Source: an uncultured Gammaproteobacteria bacterium (GTDB lineage Bacteria > Pseudomonadota > Gammaproteobacteria > Nitrosococcales > Methylophagaceae). From it: a stretch of 64,000 nt of DNA. Position 1 is the stretch's first letter; every line of letters begins with the position of its first letter. This document shows, piece by piece, positions 9,720-19,610 of this stretch. The notes under the pieces are model-generated. The model was not told the DNA's origin and did not search any database. It worked only from the letters and a program-made list of their open reading frames with translations. The DNA lies in the NCBI GenBank assembly GCA_905181885.1, contig CAJIZI010000001.1:854717-918716 (forward strand), given 5' to 3'. The position numbers and the translations under genes are program-made.

Positions 9720-11043
9720 TTAACTTATATTTTGTTTTATTAACCTACGCATATGTACAAACTGTAAGCTCACGGTTAACCAGCTTGCGATAGCTATCGA
9801 CCACCAAACACCAAAAATGCTTGTTTCGAAAACGACGAGTGAGATGATGATGAATATCGAAGGCAGTAAGAGCTGACGAATAAGGTTAAAATACATTGGG
9901 ATAGCAGCACGTTTCATCCCTTGTAATACGGCACCAGAAACAAAAGATAAAACGTATGCAGGTAAGATTAATGCTTCGACTCGCAAATAGCCGACGCCAA
10001 TATCAATGATGTGGTTATTGTCTGTAAATATAGATATTAGAGGCCTAGCAAAGGTAAAGATTAAAATACCACCCAAAATCATGAAAATAGTTCCGATACG
10101 GACAGAATCATTGGCTACTTCATCCATTCTTTCAAATTGTTTTGCACCAAAATTGACACTAATTAGTGAGAGTACGGCGATATTAATTCCCACTGTCGGC
10201 AACAAGACTAGTTGTTCTATTCTTAAAGCTATTCCTAACCCAGCCACCGCATTCTCACCGAAGCGAGCTACAGCCGATGTTATAATGATAGAACCTAATG
10301 CAATAAAAAACATATTAGTACTAGCAGGTAAAGACTGATTAAAAAGCGCCTTATATTGCGACCAATCAGGTAATAAATTTGTTAGGGTCAAACTGTTGCC
10401 AAGCCTGCTTTGGCGAACCTTAATGGTTAAATAAATTCCACTACCTAATTGCGTTAATGCGGTAGCAGCTGCTAAGCCGTAAACACCCCACCCAAAAGTG
10501 AACATTAACAAGGGGTCTAGAACTATATTAGCGAAAAAAGCGACGATCAAACTATTCCGAAAGCTGGTTGTATCACCCAATGAATTGAGTATGCCATTAG
10601 CTGTCATTGAATGGGCTGAAAAAACTAACGTTGGCAGAATTATAGAAAGGTACTTGATGGAGTCTTGAGTATATTCACCCTCAGCTCCCATTAAGCTAAA
10701 CAAATCAGCCGCGAAAAATAATACAGTAAGACCAATTAAAAGATGCAGATAACCAGGCAAAAGAAATTGCTTTGCCAGCAATTTTCTCTGCTAAATCCTC
10801 GCGGCCCTGACCATTAGCATTACCCACCAGTGCATTTGTACCCTGGCCTACACCGATAGATACAGCCATACCCATAAAGTAGATGGGAGCAGCAAGTGAA
10901 ATTCCTGCCAAAGCGGTTGATGACAGCATACCGGCATAAAAATTATCGACAATGTAATACATTGTACTAAAGAACATACCTACACTGGCAGGGATCGCAA
11001 TCTTTTTAAGTAAGTGTGGTATTGGATCTATAGTGAGGTTCAA
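9720..11043 (-). CDS. MATE family multidrug efflux transporter, interrupted by one frameshift
   Basis: Two overlapping minus-strand segments (11043-10705 and 10781-9720) add up to one MATE (NorM/DinF-type) exporter of about 440 residues, which uses a Na+ or H+ gradient to export drugs. The N-terminal half shows PASVGMFFSTMYYIVDNFYAG and GQGTNALVGNANG. The C-terminal half shows the repeat-type motif NSLGDTTSFRNSLI. The frames join near 10750-10765, where FAWL in one frame meets LHLLIGLTVL in the other: a single-base change. Roughly twelve hydrophobic segments are visible over both parts. Unlike most other broken genes in the first 39 kb it is not a core gene, so real decay is possible. Confidence 0.85.
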
Positions 11044-11224
11044 GTTTTTTCCTGACGGGCCGTTAAGAGAAAATAGCTATTGTGATGAACAATGCCATAT
11101 TGATACTTTTTTTGTGGATTATTTGATTAGTTGGTTTGGCTGAAAATTAGTTTATGAGGTTTTTAGTTTGCATTAAAAGAATGCCGTTGATGTTACTCAC
11201 TTGTAATAGAGTAGTCCTTACTTT

Positions 11225-11247
11225 AAAAAAAGAGGAATAATGACCTC
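11225..11247 (-). terminator. Intrinsic terminator of the SOUL gene
   Basis: Read on the minus strand, a short GAGG...CCTC hairpin is followed directly by seven T residues, 25-45 bases after the stop of the SOUL gene. Confidence 0.45.
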
Positions 11248-11271
11248 GTTTATTGTATGTTTTAATTTTAT

Positions 11272-11901
11272 CTAATTGTCCTTAACAACAGGGATTAGTA
11301 CTTCATTGCGCCTCAGAAACCAGAGCGTAAATGGGGGGTTATACCTAGCCCAGATAGCATCGCCACTCTCCTGATAATTGGATTGTTGGATCCAGTTTTC
11401 TAGTGTTGATTTATGTTCTAAGTAGTTAGATTGGCTCCATAAGCCAGAGTAACGAATTGCTGCAATGGTTTGGCTAGGAATCTGCCGTAACTTGATACGT
11501 GCATCACTAGGGCGAGGTAGAGTCTCAATAGTGTATGAATTGGGCATTTTAAAATTAACCGCCCAGCCAGACTTTAATTTTTCTTGACGAACGGGGACGG
11601 TCATAGCAATCTCTTCGCTAGCAATTTTCTGTCCTACAGGTGCAGTCATAGCAATGGTAGATTGCGTAATATTATTGCCTGAGATATATCCAAATAATCG
11701 TTTAAAAGCTATATTACCAGCTTCTTCTATATCGGCATTGACAATCGTTTCAGCAATAACTTGTGGAGTGTAATGGCGAATTTCAATTTTTTTGTCTTTT
11801 GAAATAACGCTGTACTTTGCTTCTTCGGTAGCCATAGCTGAACTTATTGATATAGCGACAAACAAGAATAGTGGTAGGTGTGTGTATTTCGGGTTATTCA
11901 T
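11272..11901 (-). CDS. SOUL family haem-binding protein, exported
   Basis: A 209-residue protein with an N-terminal signal peptide (hydrophobic residues 9-22, cleavage plausible after SSAMA). A SOUL/HBP domain follows: EEAKYSVISKDKKIEIRHY, IAMTAPVGQK, IAMTVPV and FKMPNSYTIETLPRP are all typical. SOUL proteins bind haem or related tetrapyrroles; in bacteria the physiological role is not settled. The signal peptide places it in the periplasm. It appears to be monocistronic, with its own terminator just downstream. Confidence 0.85.
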   Translation of the reverse strand: MNNPKYTHLPLFLFVAISISSAMATEEAKYSVISKDKKIEIRHYTPQVIAETIVNADIEEAGNIAFKRLFGYISGNNITQSTIAMTAPVGQKIASEEIAMTVPVRQEKLKSGWAVNFKMPNSYTIETLPRPSDARIKLRQIPSQTIAAIRYSGLWSQSNYLEHKSTLENWIQQSNYQESGDAIWARYNPPFTLWFLRRNEVLIPVVKDN

Positions 11902-12048
11902 AGTGAGTTAATTTAAAGATTGAAAATATCAGTATCCTCCAATTATATATCTTCAGCAAAGGAGTAAGTTTTCTTCCTCATCTAAATAGCGATAAAATAG
12001 ATATTTAGATGATACTAAATTAGCAGAATATATAAGGAAAGTTACCCG

Positions 12049-12729
12049 ATGGTCTTAGAAAATTCACCGAGTTGGCAGGCAAAATTATCTCAAGAGTTTG
12101 AGATGCCATATATGAAACTTTTAATGGCTTTCCTACTTGATGAAAAAGATCAAAATAAGGATATTTACCCCAAGAAATTAAATTGGTTTTACGCTCTTGA
12201 AGCTACTCCGTTAGATAAAGTAAAAGTCGTTATATTGGGGCAAGATCCTTACCATCAACCAGGTCAAGCACATGGCTTATGCTTTTCTGTGCAACCAGGC
12301 ATCAAAGTACCGCCTTCACTGTTAAATATTTATAAAGAATTAGCAACTGATGTGAATGCAGAAGTAGCACAACATGGTTGCCTAGAAAGCTGGACAAAAC
12401 AAGGCGTTTTATTACTAAATGCAGTACTAACAGTAGAAGATTCAAATCCAAACTCTCATCAGGGAAAAGGCTGGGAAATATTCACCGATAAAATCATTAA
12501 TGTAGTCAATGAACACTGTGACAATGTTGTATTTATGTTGTGGGGTAATTATGCCCAGCAAAAAGGTGCAAAAATTGACAATAAAAAGCATCTTGTTTTA
12601 AAAGCGGCACATCCATCACCACTATCAGCCTACCGTGGCTTTTTTGGTTGCCAACATTTTAGTGAGGCTAATACTAATTTAGTTGAGAATGGAAAAACTG
12701 CCATTAGATGGAATATACCACCACAATAA
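12049..12729 (+). CDS. ung: Uracil-DNA glycosylase
   Basis: A 226-residue family 1 uracil-DNA glycosylase, which removes uracil from DNA in base-excision repair. The catalytic water-activating loop GQDPYHQ (about residue 64), the uracil pocket segment GLCFS, and the DNA-intercalation loop [14 protein letters not shown] with the active His are all present. The length is normal. The ATG is preceded by AAGGAAA at a suitable distance. It reads in the same direction as yheS, which starts 66 bp later. Confidence 0.96.
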   Translation: MVLENSPSWQAKLSQEFEMPYMKLLMAFLLDEKDQNKDIYPKKLNWFYALEATPLDKVKVVILGQDPYHQPGQAHGLCFSVQPGIKVPPSLLNIYKELATDVNAEVAQHGCLESWTKQGVLLLNAVLTVEDSNPNSHQGKGWEIFTDKIINVVNEHCDNVVFMLWGNYAQQKGAKIDNKKHLVLKAAHPSPLSAYRGFFGCQHFSEANTNLVENGKTAIRWNIPPQ

Positions 12730-12795
12730 ATAGTCTTATTAGATTGGCAGATATTGATCAGTTGGGAAGTGCATTGTTCGCGTACAATACCTGCC

Positions 12796-14693
12796 ATGAT
12801 AAAGCTACAAAACCTCTCTGTCCGTCGTGGCATTCGATTACTCTTTGAATCGGTTAATTTGACGATTAACCCAGGCAAAAAAGTTGGTTTAACGGGTTCA
12901 AATGGTACTGGGAAATCTAGCTTATTCGCTTTATTGCAAGATGAGTTAGATGCGGACCACGGGAATGTCTCTTTCCCTCTTCATTGGGTAACAGCCCATG
13001 TTGCTCAAGAAATACCTGCTACGGACATATCAGCATTAGATTATGCCTTACAAGGTGATGCTGAATACATTGTATTACAAACTGCATTGAAGATGGCTGA
13101 AGCCACACAGGATGGTGCTAAGCAAAGTGAAATACACGAGAAGCTAGTTGTTATTGATGGTTACACAGCGCGTAGTCGAGCTGGTAAGTTACTACATGGT
13201 CTTGGTTTTAAAGCAGAGCAAGAAATAGTACCAGTGGCTAGTTTTTCAGGTGGTTGGCGGATGCGGTTAAACCTAGCCCAAGCTTTGATGTGTCGATCAG
13301 ACTTATTATTACTCGACGAACCAACTAATCACTTAGATCTAGAAGCAGTTTTTTGGCTAGAAGAATGGCTAGGGAATTATCAAGGTACTTTACTCTTAAT
13401 TTCACATGACCGCGATTTTCTGGATCGGGTGGTGACACAGATCTGTCATATTGAACACCAAGGTATTAAGAGCTATACGGGAAACTACTCTGATTTTGAA
13501 TTAGCACGAGCAGAGCATCTAGCTAATCAACAAGCAGCTCATCAAAAGCAGCAACGTGAAATTGCCCACATTCGGAGTTATGTGACACGTTTTAAAGCGC
13601 AGGCTACAAAAGCCAAGCAAGCACAAAGCCGCATCAAAGCACTTGAACGAATGGAATTAATCGCCCCAGCACACGTTGATTCACCATTTCACTTTAAGTT
13701 TTTAACACCATCACGCATAACTACACCATTATTGAGCCTAGATAAAATTGCTGTCGGATATGGCGATGAAGCTCTACTAACTGGAGTAAAGCTATCCTTA
13801 GCACCTGGGGACCGTATTGGTTTACTCGGTCCTAATGGGGCAGGTAAATCTACCTTGATTAAATTAATTGCGGGTGTATTACCACCCTTACAAGGTAAAC
13901 GTAAAGTAGGTAAGGATATCCGTATTGCCTATTTTGCTCAACATCAGTTAGAGCAACTCTATGTTGAAGATAGTCCGATTAAACATCTACAACGGCTGAA
14001 TTCTAAAGCGCCCGAGGGAGAGTTACGTAACTTTATTGGCGGCTTTGGTTTTCATGGTGATGATGCCTTGGCTCCAGTTGGTCCATTTTCTGGTGGTGAA
14101 AAAGCTCGTTTAGTATTAGCTTTATTGGTTTATCAAAAACCCGCTGTTCTATTACTAGATGAGCCAACTAATCATTTGGATTTGGAAATGCGACTAGCGC
14201 TAACTATGGCTTTACAAGATTTTGAGGGTGCTTTGATTGTGGTGTCACATGACCGGCATTTACTGCGTACGGTTGCTGATGACTTATGGTTAGTATCAGA
14301 TGGCCAAGCCAAGATATTTGATGGCGATCTGGATGACTATAAACAGTGGCTGATGGCTAAAGATAGACCGTTAAAGATAAAATAGATATAGATACAGTAC
14401 CAAGTAATAGTAAAAAAGAAGATAGGCGAGCAGCTGCTGATGCAAGGCAACAATTACAACCACTTAGAAATATGGTGAAAAAAGCAGAACAACAAATGAC
14501 ATCTCTACAAAAAGTTATCCGTGATATCGAGCAAGAATTAGCGGAACCTAGTATTTATCAAGCAGAAGCAAAGCAAAAACTTAAAAATATGTTAACAGAG
14601 CAAGCATCAGCAAAGTCAAAATTAGAGCAGGTTGAAATAGATTGGTTAGAAGCCACGGACAGCCTAGAGCAGAAAACACAACAAGCTAAATAA
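12796..14693 (+). CDS. yheS: ABC-F family ATPase YheS, interrupted by one frameshift near its C-terminus
   Basis: An ABC-F protein of about 630 residues. The ATG at 12796 (MIKLQNLSVRRG) is preferred over the in-frame upstream codon at 12754, because the family starts there. Walker A motifs are GSNGTGKSS and GPNGAGKST; signatures are FSGGWRMRL and FSGGEKARL; Walker B motifs are [10 protein letters not shown] in both domains. The frame stops at 14385, but the expected C-terminal coiled coil continues in another frame up to 14693 (KKEDRRAAADARQQ, then IEQELAEPSIY). A one-base correction around 14370-14383 rejoins it. YheS is a ribosome-associated ATPase that relieves stalling on certain nascent chains. 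Confidence 0.9.
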
Positions 14694-14725
14694 ATCCATT
14701 TAGCTTGTATATTTGAGGAAAGAAT

Positions 14726-16615
14726 GTGGCGTTATTGTCATTAAAACAAATCGTCGTCAGTTTTGGCGGCCCAAACCTATTAGACAAAGTGGATTTTCAG
14801 CTCGATAGAGGCGAACGTGTTTGTCTTGTTGGCCGTAATGGGGCAGGAAAGTCTACTTTAATGAAACTTATTGCGGGCGATATCACAGCAGATGCTGGCG
14901 AAATTATGGGGCAAAAGCTAAAAATAGCTAGATTAGAACAAGAGGTGTCTGGTAGCACTGATGGCTCAGTGTTTGACGTGGTAGCTCAAGGATTAGGAGA
15001 GGTAGCGCCACTGTTAATTGAATATCACCATGTTTTGCATAGGCTTGAAACTGATGCTTCCGAAGGAGTGTTAGCTGATCTTGAGAAAGCTCAGCATAAA
15101 CTAGAGGCGGTGGATGGGTGGACTGTTGAACAACGAGTTGAAAGTGTAATATCACGTTTATCATTAAATGCTGATAGCGAATTCTCAGAGCTATCTGGTG
15201 GTATGAAACGTCGAGTATTATTGGCACAAGCTTTGGTTAAAGACCCTGATATTTTATTGCTTGATGAGCCAACTAATCATTTAGACATAAGCTCCATAAC
15301 TTGGTTAGAAGAATTTTTAAAATCATACAGTGGCACAGTTTTATTTATCACTCACGATCGTACATTCTTGCAGGCATTAGCGACTAGAATAGTACAGTTA
15401 GATCGTGGGCAGTTGGTTAGTTTCCCTGGTGATTATCGAGGTTATATTGAACGTCGAGAAGCATTATTAGCTGATCAAGAGCAGCAAAATGCTTTATTTG
15501 ATAAAAAGCTAGCTCAAGAAGAGGTCTGGATACGACAAGGTATTAAAGCACGGCGGACACGTAATGAAGGTCGAGTTAGGGCTTTGGAAAAATTAAGGCG
15601 TGAGCGAAGCCAACGGCGAGAAAAGTTGGGCAATGTTAAAATGCAGCTACAAGATGCACAGCGTAGCGGAAAATTAGTTATTGAAGCTGAAGACCTTAGT
15701 CAAAGTTATGGTGGTAGAACCTTATTCAAAGAATTTACGACACTGATTCAACGTCGAGATCGCATTGGTGTTATTGGACCGAATGGCTGCGGAAAAAGCA
15801 CATTGCTTTCTATTTTGTTAGGTAAAAATAAGCCTGATACTGGTGAGGTGACACTTGGCACAAATCTAGAGGTGGCCTATTTTGATCAACTACGGAGTCA
15901 ATTGGATGAAGAATCCACCGTGCTTGACAATGTGGGACAAGGAAGTGATTTCGTTGAGATTGGTAGTGAACGCAAACATATAATGGGCTACCTACAAGAC
16001 TTTTTATTCACTCCAGAACGCTCTAGAACTCCTGTTAAAGCATTATCTGGGGGTGAGAGAAACCGTTTATTATTAGCAAAACTATTTACTCAGCCTGCCA
16101 ACTTATTGGTAATGGATGAACCTACAAATGATCTGGATGCTGAAACCTTAGATTTATTAGAAGACTTATTGATGAATTATCACGGTACTCTGTTGTTAGT
16201 AAGCCACGATCGTGCATTTCTCAACAATGTAGCAACAAGCACCATTGTGTTTGATGATGATGGTCAAGTGCGGGAATATGTTGGTGGTTATGATGATTGG
16301 GTTCATCAGCGTCAGCAAGATTTACAGGAAGAGATTGGTAAATCAAAAGTAGTCCTAAAGAAGGTTAAGTCAGGGAGTAAAAAGTCCGCATTAACCTATC
16401 AAGAACAACTTGATTTGACTGCACTTCCAAAGAAAATTGAAAAGTTAGAATTAAAACAAGCAGAATTGTTAAATCGTGTTGGTCAGCCAGAGTTCTACCA
16501 GCAGGAAGCAGGAAAAATTACTGAAATGCAAGAGCAGTTGGCACAATTGACGGGTGAGTTGGAAGATAATTATAATCGTTGGCAGCAACTTGAAGCTAAG
16601 CAGGAAAATAATTAA
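14726..16615 (+). CDS. uup: ABC-F family ATPase Uup
   Basis: A 629-residue ABC-F ATPase with a GTG start at 14726, supported by GAGGA about 7 bases upstream; the ATG two bases earlier is out of frame. Walker A motifs are GRNGAGKST and GPNGCGKST; signatures are LSGGMKRR and LSGGERNR; Walker B motifs are [10 protein letters not shown] and VMDEPTNDLD. The C-terminal 75 residues form the charged coiled coil typical of Uup, which binds DNA. Uup affects transposon precise excision and ribosome or replication-fork processing. It follows yheS by 32 bp on the same strand, so the two are probably cotranscribed. Confidence 0.94.
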   Translation: MALLSLKQIVVSFGGPNLLDKVDFQLDRGERVCLVGRNGAGKSTLMKLIAGDITADAGEIMGQKLKIARLEQEVSGSTDGSVFDVVAQGLGEVAPLLIEYHHVLHRLETDASEGVLADLEKAQHKLEAVDGWTVEQRVESVISRLSLNADSEFSELSGGMKRRVLLAQALVKDPDILLLDEPTNHLDISSITWLEEFLKSYSGTVLFITHDRTFLQALATRIVQLDRGQLVSFPGDYRGYIERREALLADQEQQNALFDKKLAQEEVWIRQGIKARRTRNEGRVRALEKLRRERSQRREKLGNVKMQLQDAQRSGKLVIEAEDLSQSYGGRTLFKEFTTLIQRRDRIGVIGPNGCGKSTLLSILLGKNKPDTGEVTLGTNLEVAYFDQLRSQLDEESTVLDNVGQGSDFVEIGSERKHIMGYLQDFLFTPERSRTPVKALSGGERNRLLLAKLFTQPANLLVMDEPTNDLDAETLDLLEDLLMNYHGTLLLVSHDRAFLNNVATSTIVFDDDGQVREYVGGYDDWVHQRQQDLQEEIGKSKVVLKKVKSGSKKSALTYQEQLDLTALPKKIEKLELKQAELLNRVGQPEFYQQEAGKITEMQEQLAQLTGELEDNYNRWQQLEAKQENN

Positions 16616-16660
16616 GAGCAGTGTCTTAATTTTTATTTTGTGCGATAAGGAAAAAGCTTG

Positions 16661-18007
16661 ATGGAGATATTAGGAGCTATAACTAATTGGATTAAGGTCT
16701 TAAATGACATTGTTTGGGGTCCAATCATGTTAATACTCATTTTAGGCACAGGATTTTTCTTAATGATAGGCCTCAAGTTTATGCCTATATTTAAGTTGGC
16801 TTATGGCTCAAGAATGTTATGGCAAGGACGTGATCCATCGCTTGGTGAGGGTGATATATCATCTTTTAATGCTTTAATGACGTCACTTTCTGCAACGATT
16901 GGCACGGGAAATATTGCCGGCGTCGCGACTGCAATTTTCTTAGGCGGTCCTGGAGCTTTGTTTTGGATGTGGATCACAGCATTAGTGGGTATGGCGACTA
17001 AATATGCCGAGGCAGTATTAGCTGTTCATTATAGAGAAACGGATGCCAACGGTAGTAAAGTTGGCGGTCCGATGTATTATATAAAAAATGGGCTAGGCGA
17101 AAGATTTGCATGGTTAGGAACAACTTTTGCGATCTTCGGTGCTTTAGCTGGTTTTGGCATTGGTAATACTATTCAAGCTAATTCTGTTGCTGATGCTTTG
17201 TATTCGAAATTTTCTATATCGCATACAGTTACCGGAATAATTATTGCTCTTTTAGTGGGAGCTGTGCTGCTCGGAGGTATTAAACGTATTGGTCATGTGG
17301 CCGGTAAATTAGTCCCGTTTATGGCTCTAAGTTACGTGATAGCAGCTGGAATTATACTAATTTTAAATGCTGAAAAAGTCCCTGATGCTTTCAACTTGAT
17401 ATTTACTTATGCTTTTACACCAGTAGCTGCGACAGGTGGCTTTGCTGGCGCTGCTGTTTGGGCTGCAATTCGTTTTGGCGTGGCACGTGGGATCTTTTCT
17501 AATGAAGCGGGTTTAGGTAGCGCTCCAATTGTACATGCCTTAGCTATGACAAATAGCCCTGTTCGTCAAGGTACTGTCGCCATGATAGGCACTTTTATTG
17601 ACACGATTATTGTTTGCTCAATGACGGGTTTAGTGATTATTGTCTCAGGTGTTTGGAGTAGTGGTGAAACAGGAGCAAGCCTATCTGCTTTAGCTTTTGA
17701 ATCAGCAATGCCAGGTATTGGTGGCTATATTGTTACATTAGGACTAAGTGTTTTTGCTTTCACTACTATTCTGGGCTGGAGTATTTATAGCGAGAAGTGT
17801 GTTGAGTACTTATTCGGTGTTAAAGCTGTTATTCCCTTTCGTATCTTGTGGGTATTGGCTGTGCCAATAGGAGCGATGGCCAATTTATCACTCATATGGT
17901 TGGTGGCTGATACTTTAAATGCATTGATGGCAATACCTAATTTGATTGCACTACTGCTGTTGAGCCCAATAGTATTTAAGTTAACAAAAACTTATTTTTC
18001 AAAATAA
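16661..18007 (+). CDS. Alanine/glycine:sodium (cation) symporter, AGCS family
   Basis: A 448-residue inner-membrane transporter of the AGCS family (AlsT/DagA), importing alanine or glycine with Na+. The signature segment LSATIGTGNIAGVATAIFLGGPGALFWMW (first 20 residues diagnostic), the GGPMYYIKNGLG motif and the SNEAGLGSAPI motif are all present, with about ten hydrophobic helices. A TTG immediately precedes the ATG; I use the ATG at 16661, which has ATAAGGA upstream. It lies 45 bp after uup. Confidence 0.93.
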   Translation: MEILGAITNWIKVLNDIVWGPIMLILILGTGFFLMIGLKFMPIFKLAYGSRMLWQGRDPSLGEGDISSFNALMTSLSATIGTGNIAGVATAIFLGGPGALFWMWITALVGMATKYAEAVLAVHYRETDANGSKVGGPMYYIKNGLGERFAWLGTTFAIFGALAGFGIGNTIQANSVADALYSKFSISHTVTGIIIALLVGAVLLGGIKRIGHVAGKLVPFMALSYVIAAGIILILNAEKVPDAFNLIFTYAFTPVAATGGFAGAAVWAAIRFGVARGIFSNEAGLGSAPIVHALAMTNSPVRQGTVAMIGTFIDTIIVCSMTGLVIIVSGVWSSGETGASLSALAFESAMPGIGGYIVTLGLSVFAFTTILGWSIYSEKCVEYLFGVKAVIPFRILWVLAVPIGAMANLSLIWLVADTLNALMAIPNLIALLLLSPIVFKLTKTYFSK

Positions 18008-18034
18008 AATATTTACTAGTTTTAACAATCTATT

Positions 18035-18799
18035 TTATTCATCGAGTAAGGCGTTACGATCATCTTCACGAATACGGGGTAAGATCCACATTTCATAAAT
18101 CGAAACAATCCACATAAATGCGAAGGATAGTGCCATAGAGCCACCACCAATAATTACTAGCCATGCAAAATGTGGATTTAATTTTGTTAGCCACCATGAT
18201 GCAATATCAATAACTAAAAAGATATATGGCATGACGATAACGGTTGATTTTAAGGCTTTAGAAATGCCTGAAGCGAGACTGAAAATCAGTCCGACAAACA
18301 TAAAGATAAAAGCAATACCGAAGAGATGAATGTGAGAGACTCGGGCTAAGGATGAAAAGCTTATACCAGTGTCAGTTTCCGATACCTTGACTACATCCTC
18401 AAACTTAGTGAAGTCTGGAATTGGGAGGCCGGAAGCTGCACTATGGCAAGCTATGCAATTGGTATCCATTATTTTTCGGATGCCATTATCGTGAAAGGCC
18501 TTCTCATTGGCTCCTTTACGAACCCAATTAATTATTTTAAGTCTATCTTTTTCAGAAGCCATTGCTTTCATCGAACCATTAAGTTGTGATTCGATAACTG
18601 ATCCTGAACGTTTACCATAGTAACTATAGACAATATCATCTACAGATATACCGAGCTTGCCATCCGCCATGCCGTGGGTAAATTGAATCTGTACTAAGGC
18701 CATGAGATAACCTATAGCAATAACAATTAAGTATCCAGTAAATAGAGATTTAATTGCTGTACCCTGACTGGACAGGTTGATTTTATATGTTGTTGACAT
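18035..18799 (-). CDS. Membrane protein with a single c-type haem motif
   Basis: A 254-residue protein with an N-terminal membrane helix (about residues 18-38), a periplasmic region that contains one haem-attachment site CIACH (C115, C118, H119), and then three or four hydrophobic helices (about 155-240). The order suggests that the haem domain lies in the periplasm and is held at both ends by the membrane. Two histidines in the next helix (VSHIHLFGIAF) could serve as axial haem ligands. I do not recognise a named family. The single haem and membrane helices suggest a quinol or cytochrome electron-transfer role, but this is inference. The gene stands alone, convergent with the AGCS symporter. 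Confidence 0.7.
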   Translation of the reverse strand: MSTTYKINLSSQGTAIKSLFTGYLIVIAIGYLMALVQIQFTHGMADGKLGISVDDIVYSYYGKRSGSVIESQLNGSMKAMASEKDRLKIINWVRKGANEKAFHDNGIRKIMDTNCIACHSAASGLPIPDFTKFEDVVKVSETDTGISFSSLARVSHIHLFGIAFIFMFVGLIFSLASGISKALKSTVIVMPYIFLVIDIASWWLTKLNPHFAWLVIIGGGSMALSFAFMWIVSIYEMWILPRIREDDRNALLDE

Positions 18800-19021
18800 G
18801 GCTATGCTCGCTAATTGAGTTTTTGCTGGAGTTCTTTTCAGACTGATTACAAACCAGATGATATTATTAGAGTATTCACATGAATAAGTTATAAGTATTT
18901 AACCGTTGTTAAGGTAGTGTAAACTGGTTGTGACGAAAAATAGTTAAAATAACAAAAGATAAATATTTAATACTAAAAGTACTGTGACTACAGTCTCAAT
19001 TTGATGAGAGGTAGTGCCAAT

Positions 19022-19058
19022 AAAAAAGCCAGGTAACAAACGTTAGCTGGCTTTTTTA
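19022..19058 (-). terminator. Intrinsic terminator downstream of the cold-shock gene
   Basis: A hairpin with arms AAAAAAGCCAG and CTGGCTTTTTT, loop about 14 bases with an inner AAC/GTT pairing, lies 21 bases beyond the csp stop. Its T-run in the minus-strand direction makes it a standard terminator for csp; the A-run lets it also work in the other direction. Confidence 0.8.
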
Positions 19059-19079
19059 TTTTATAGTAGGAAGTACTAT

Positions 19080-19289
19080 TTAGCCTGGAACTACGTTCTC
19101 AGCTTGAGGACCTTTCTGTCCTTGTGACACTTCCATTGTTACTGCTTGGCCTTCTTTTAACGATTTGAAACCGTCTGCTTGGATAGCCGTATGATGTACG
19201 AATACATCTGGACCATCTGCTTGCTCAATAAAACCAAAACCTTTTTCGTCGTTAAACCATTTAACGGTGCCTGTTACTTGCTCTGCCAT
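19080..19289 (-). CDS. Cold-shock domain protein, CspA family
   Basis: A 69-residue protein consisting of one cold-shock domain that binds single-stranded RNA and DNA. RNP1 (KGFGFIE) and RNP2 (VFVHHTAI) are both present. The upstream gap to yggX is only 41 bp, too short for the long cold-regulated leader known from E. coli cspA. This copy is therefore likely to be constitutive, or to be transcribed together with mutY-yggX. Confidence 0.95.
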   Translation of the reverse strand: MAEQVTGTVKWFNDEKGFGFIEQADGPDVFVHHTAIQADGFKSLKEGQAVTMEVSQGQKGPQAENVVPG

Positions 19290-19330
19290 GTTAACCTCTG
19301 TACTTAATTAGTGTTGTAGTAATTTAAAAT

Positions 19331-19597
19331 TTATTCAGCGACAAACTCTGCTGGAGGCGCTGAACCTTCACCAAAGAAAAACTTTTCTAATTCTTCTTTG
19401 AGAAATTGTTGTGATTTTGAATCTGCTAATGATAATCGATTTTCATTGATTAACATGGTTTGCTGGCTTAACCACATTTGCCAAGCTTCCTTAGAGACTG
19501 ACTCATAGATTCTCTTGCCCAAGTCACCGGGGTAGGGAGGAAAGTCCATACCTTCAGCTTCTTTGCCTAATTTTACGCAATGGACAAGATTTGTCAC
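19331..19597 (-). CDS. yggX: Fe(II)-trafficking protein YggX
   Basis: An 88-residue protein of the YggX family, linked to iron handling and protection of iron-sulfur clusters against oxidative damage. The hallmark [20 protein letters not shown] and the following [20 protein letters not shown] are present. It sits immediately downstream of mutY (13 bp). This is the conserved mutY-yggX pair of Gammaproteobacteria, and YggX is thought to support FeS enzymes such as MutY. Confidence 0.96.
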   Translation of the reverse strand: MTNLVHCVKLGKEAEGMDFPPYPGDLGKRIYESVSKEAWQMWLSQQTMLINENRLSLADSKSQQFLKEELEKFFFGEGSAPPAEFVAE

Positions 19598-19610
19598 GTT
19601 GTGCCCTTAT

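Noticed and set aside
19290..19330. Cold-shock RNA thermometer leader upstream of the csp gene
   Set aside because: Only 41 bases separate it from yggX, too short for a CspA-type structured leader.
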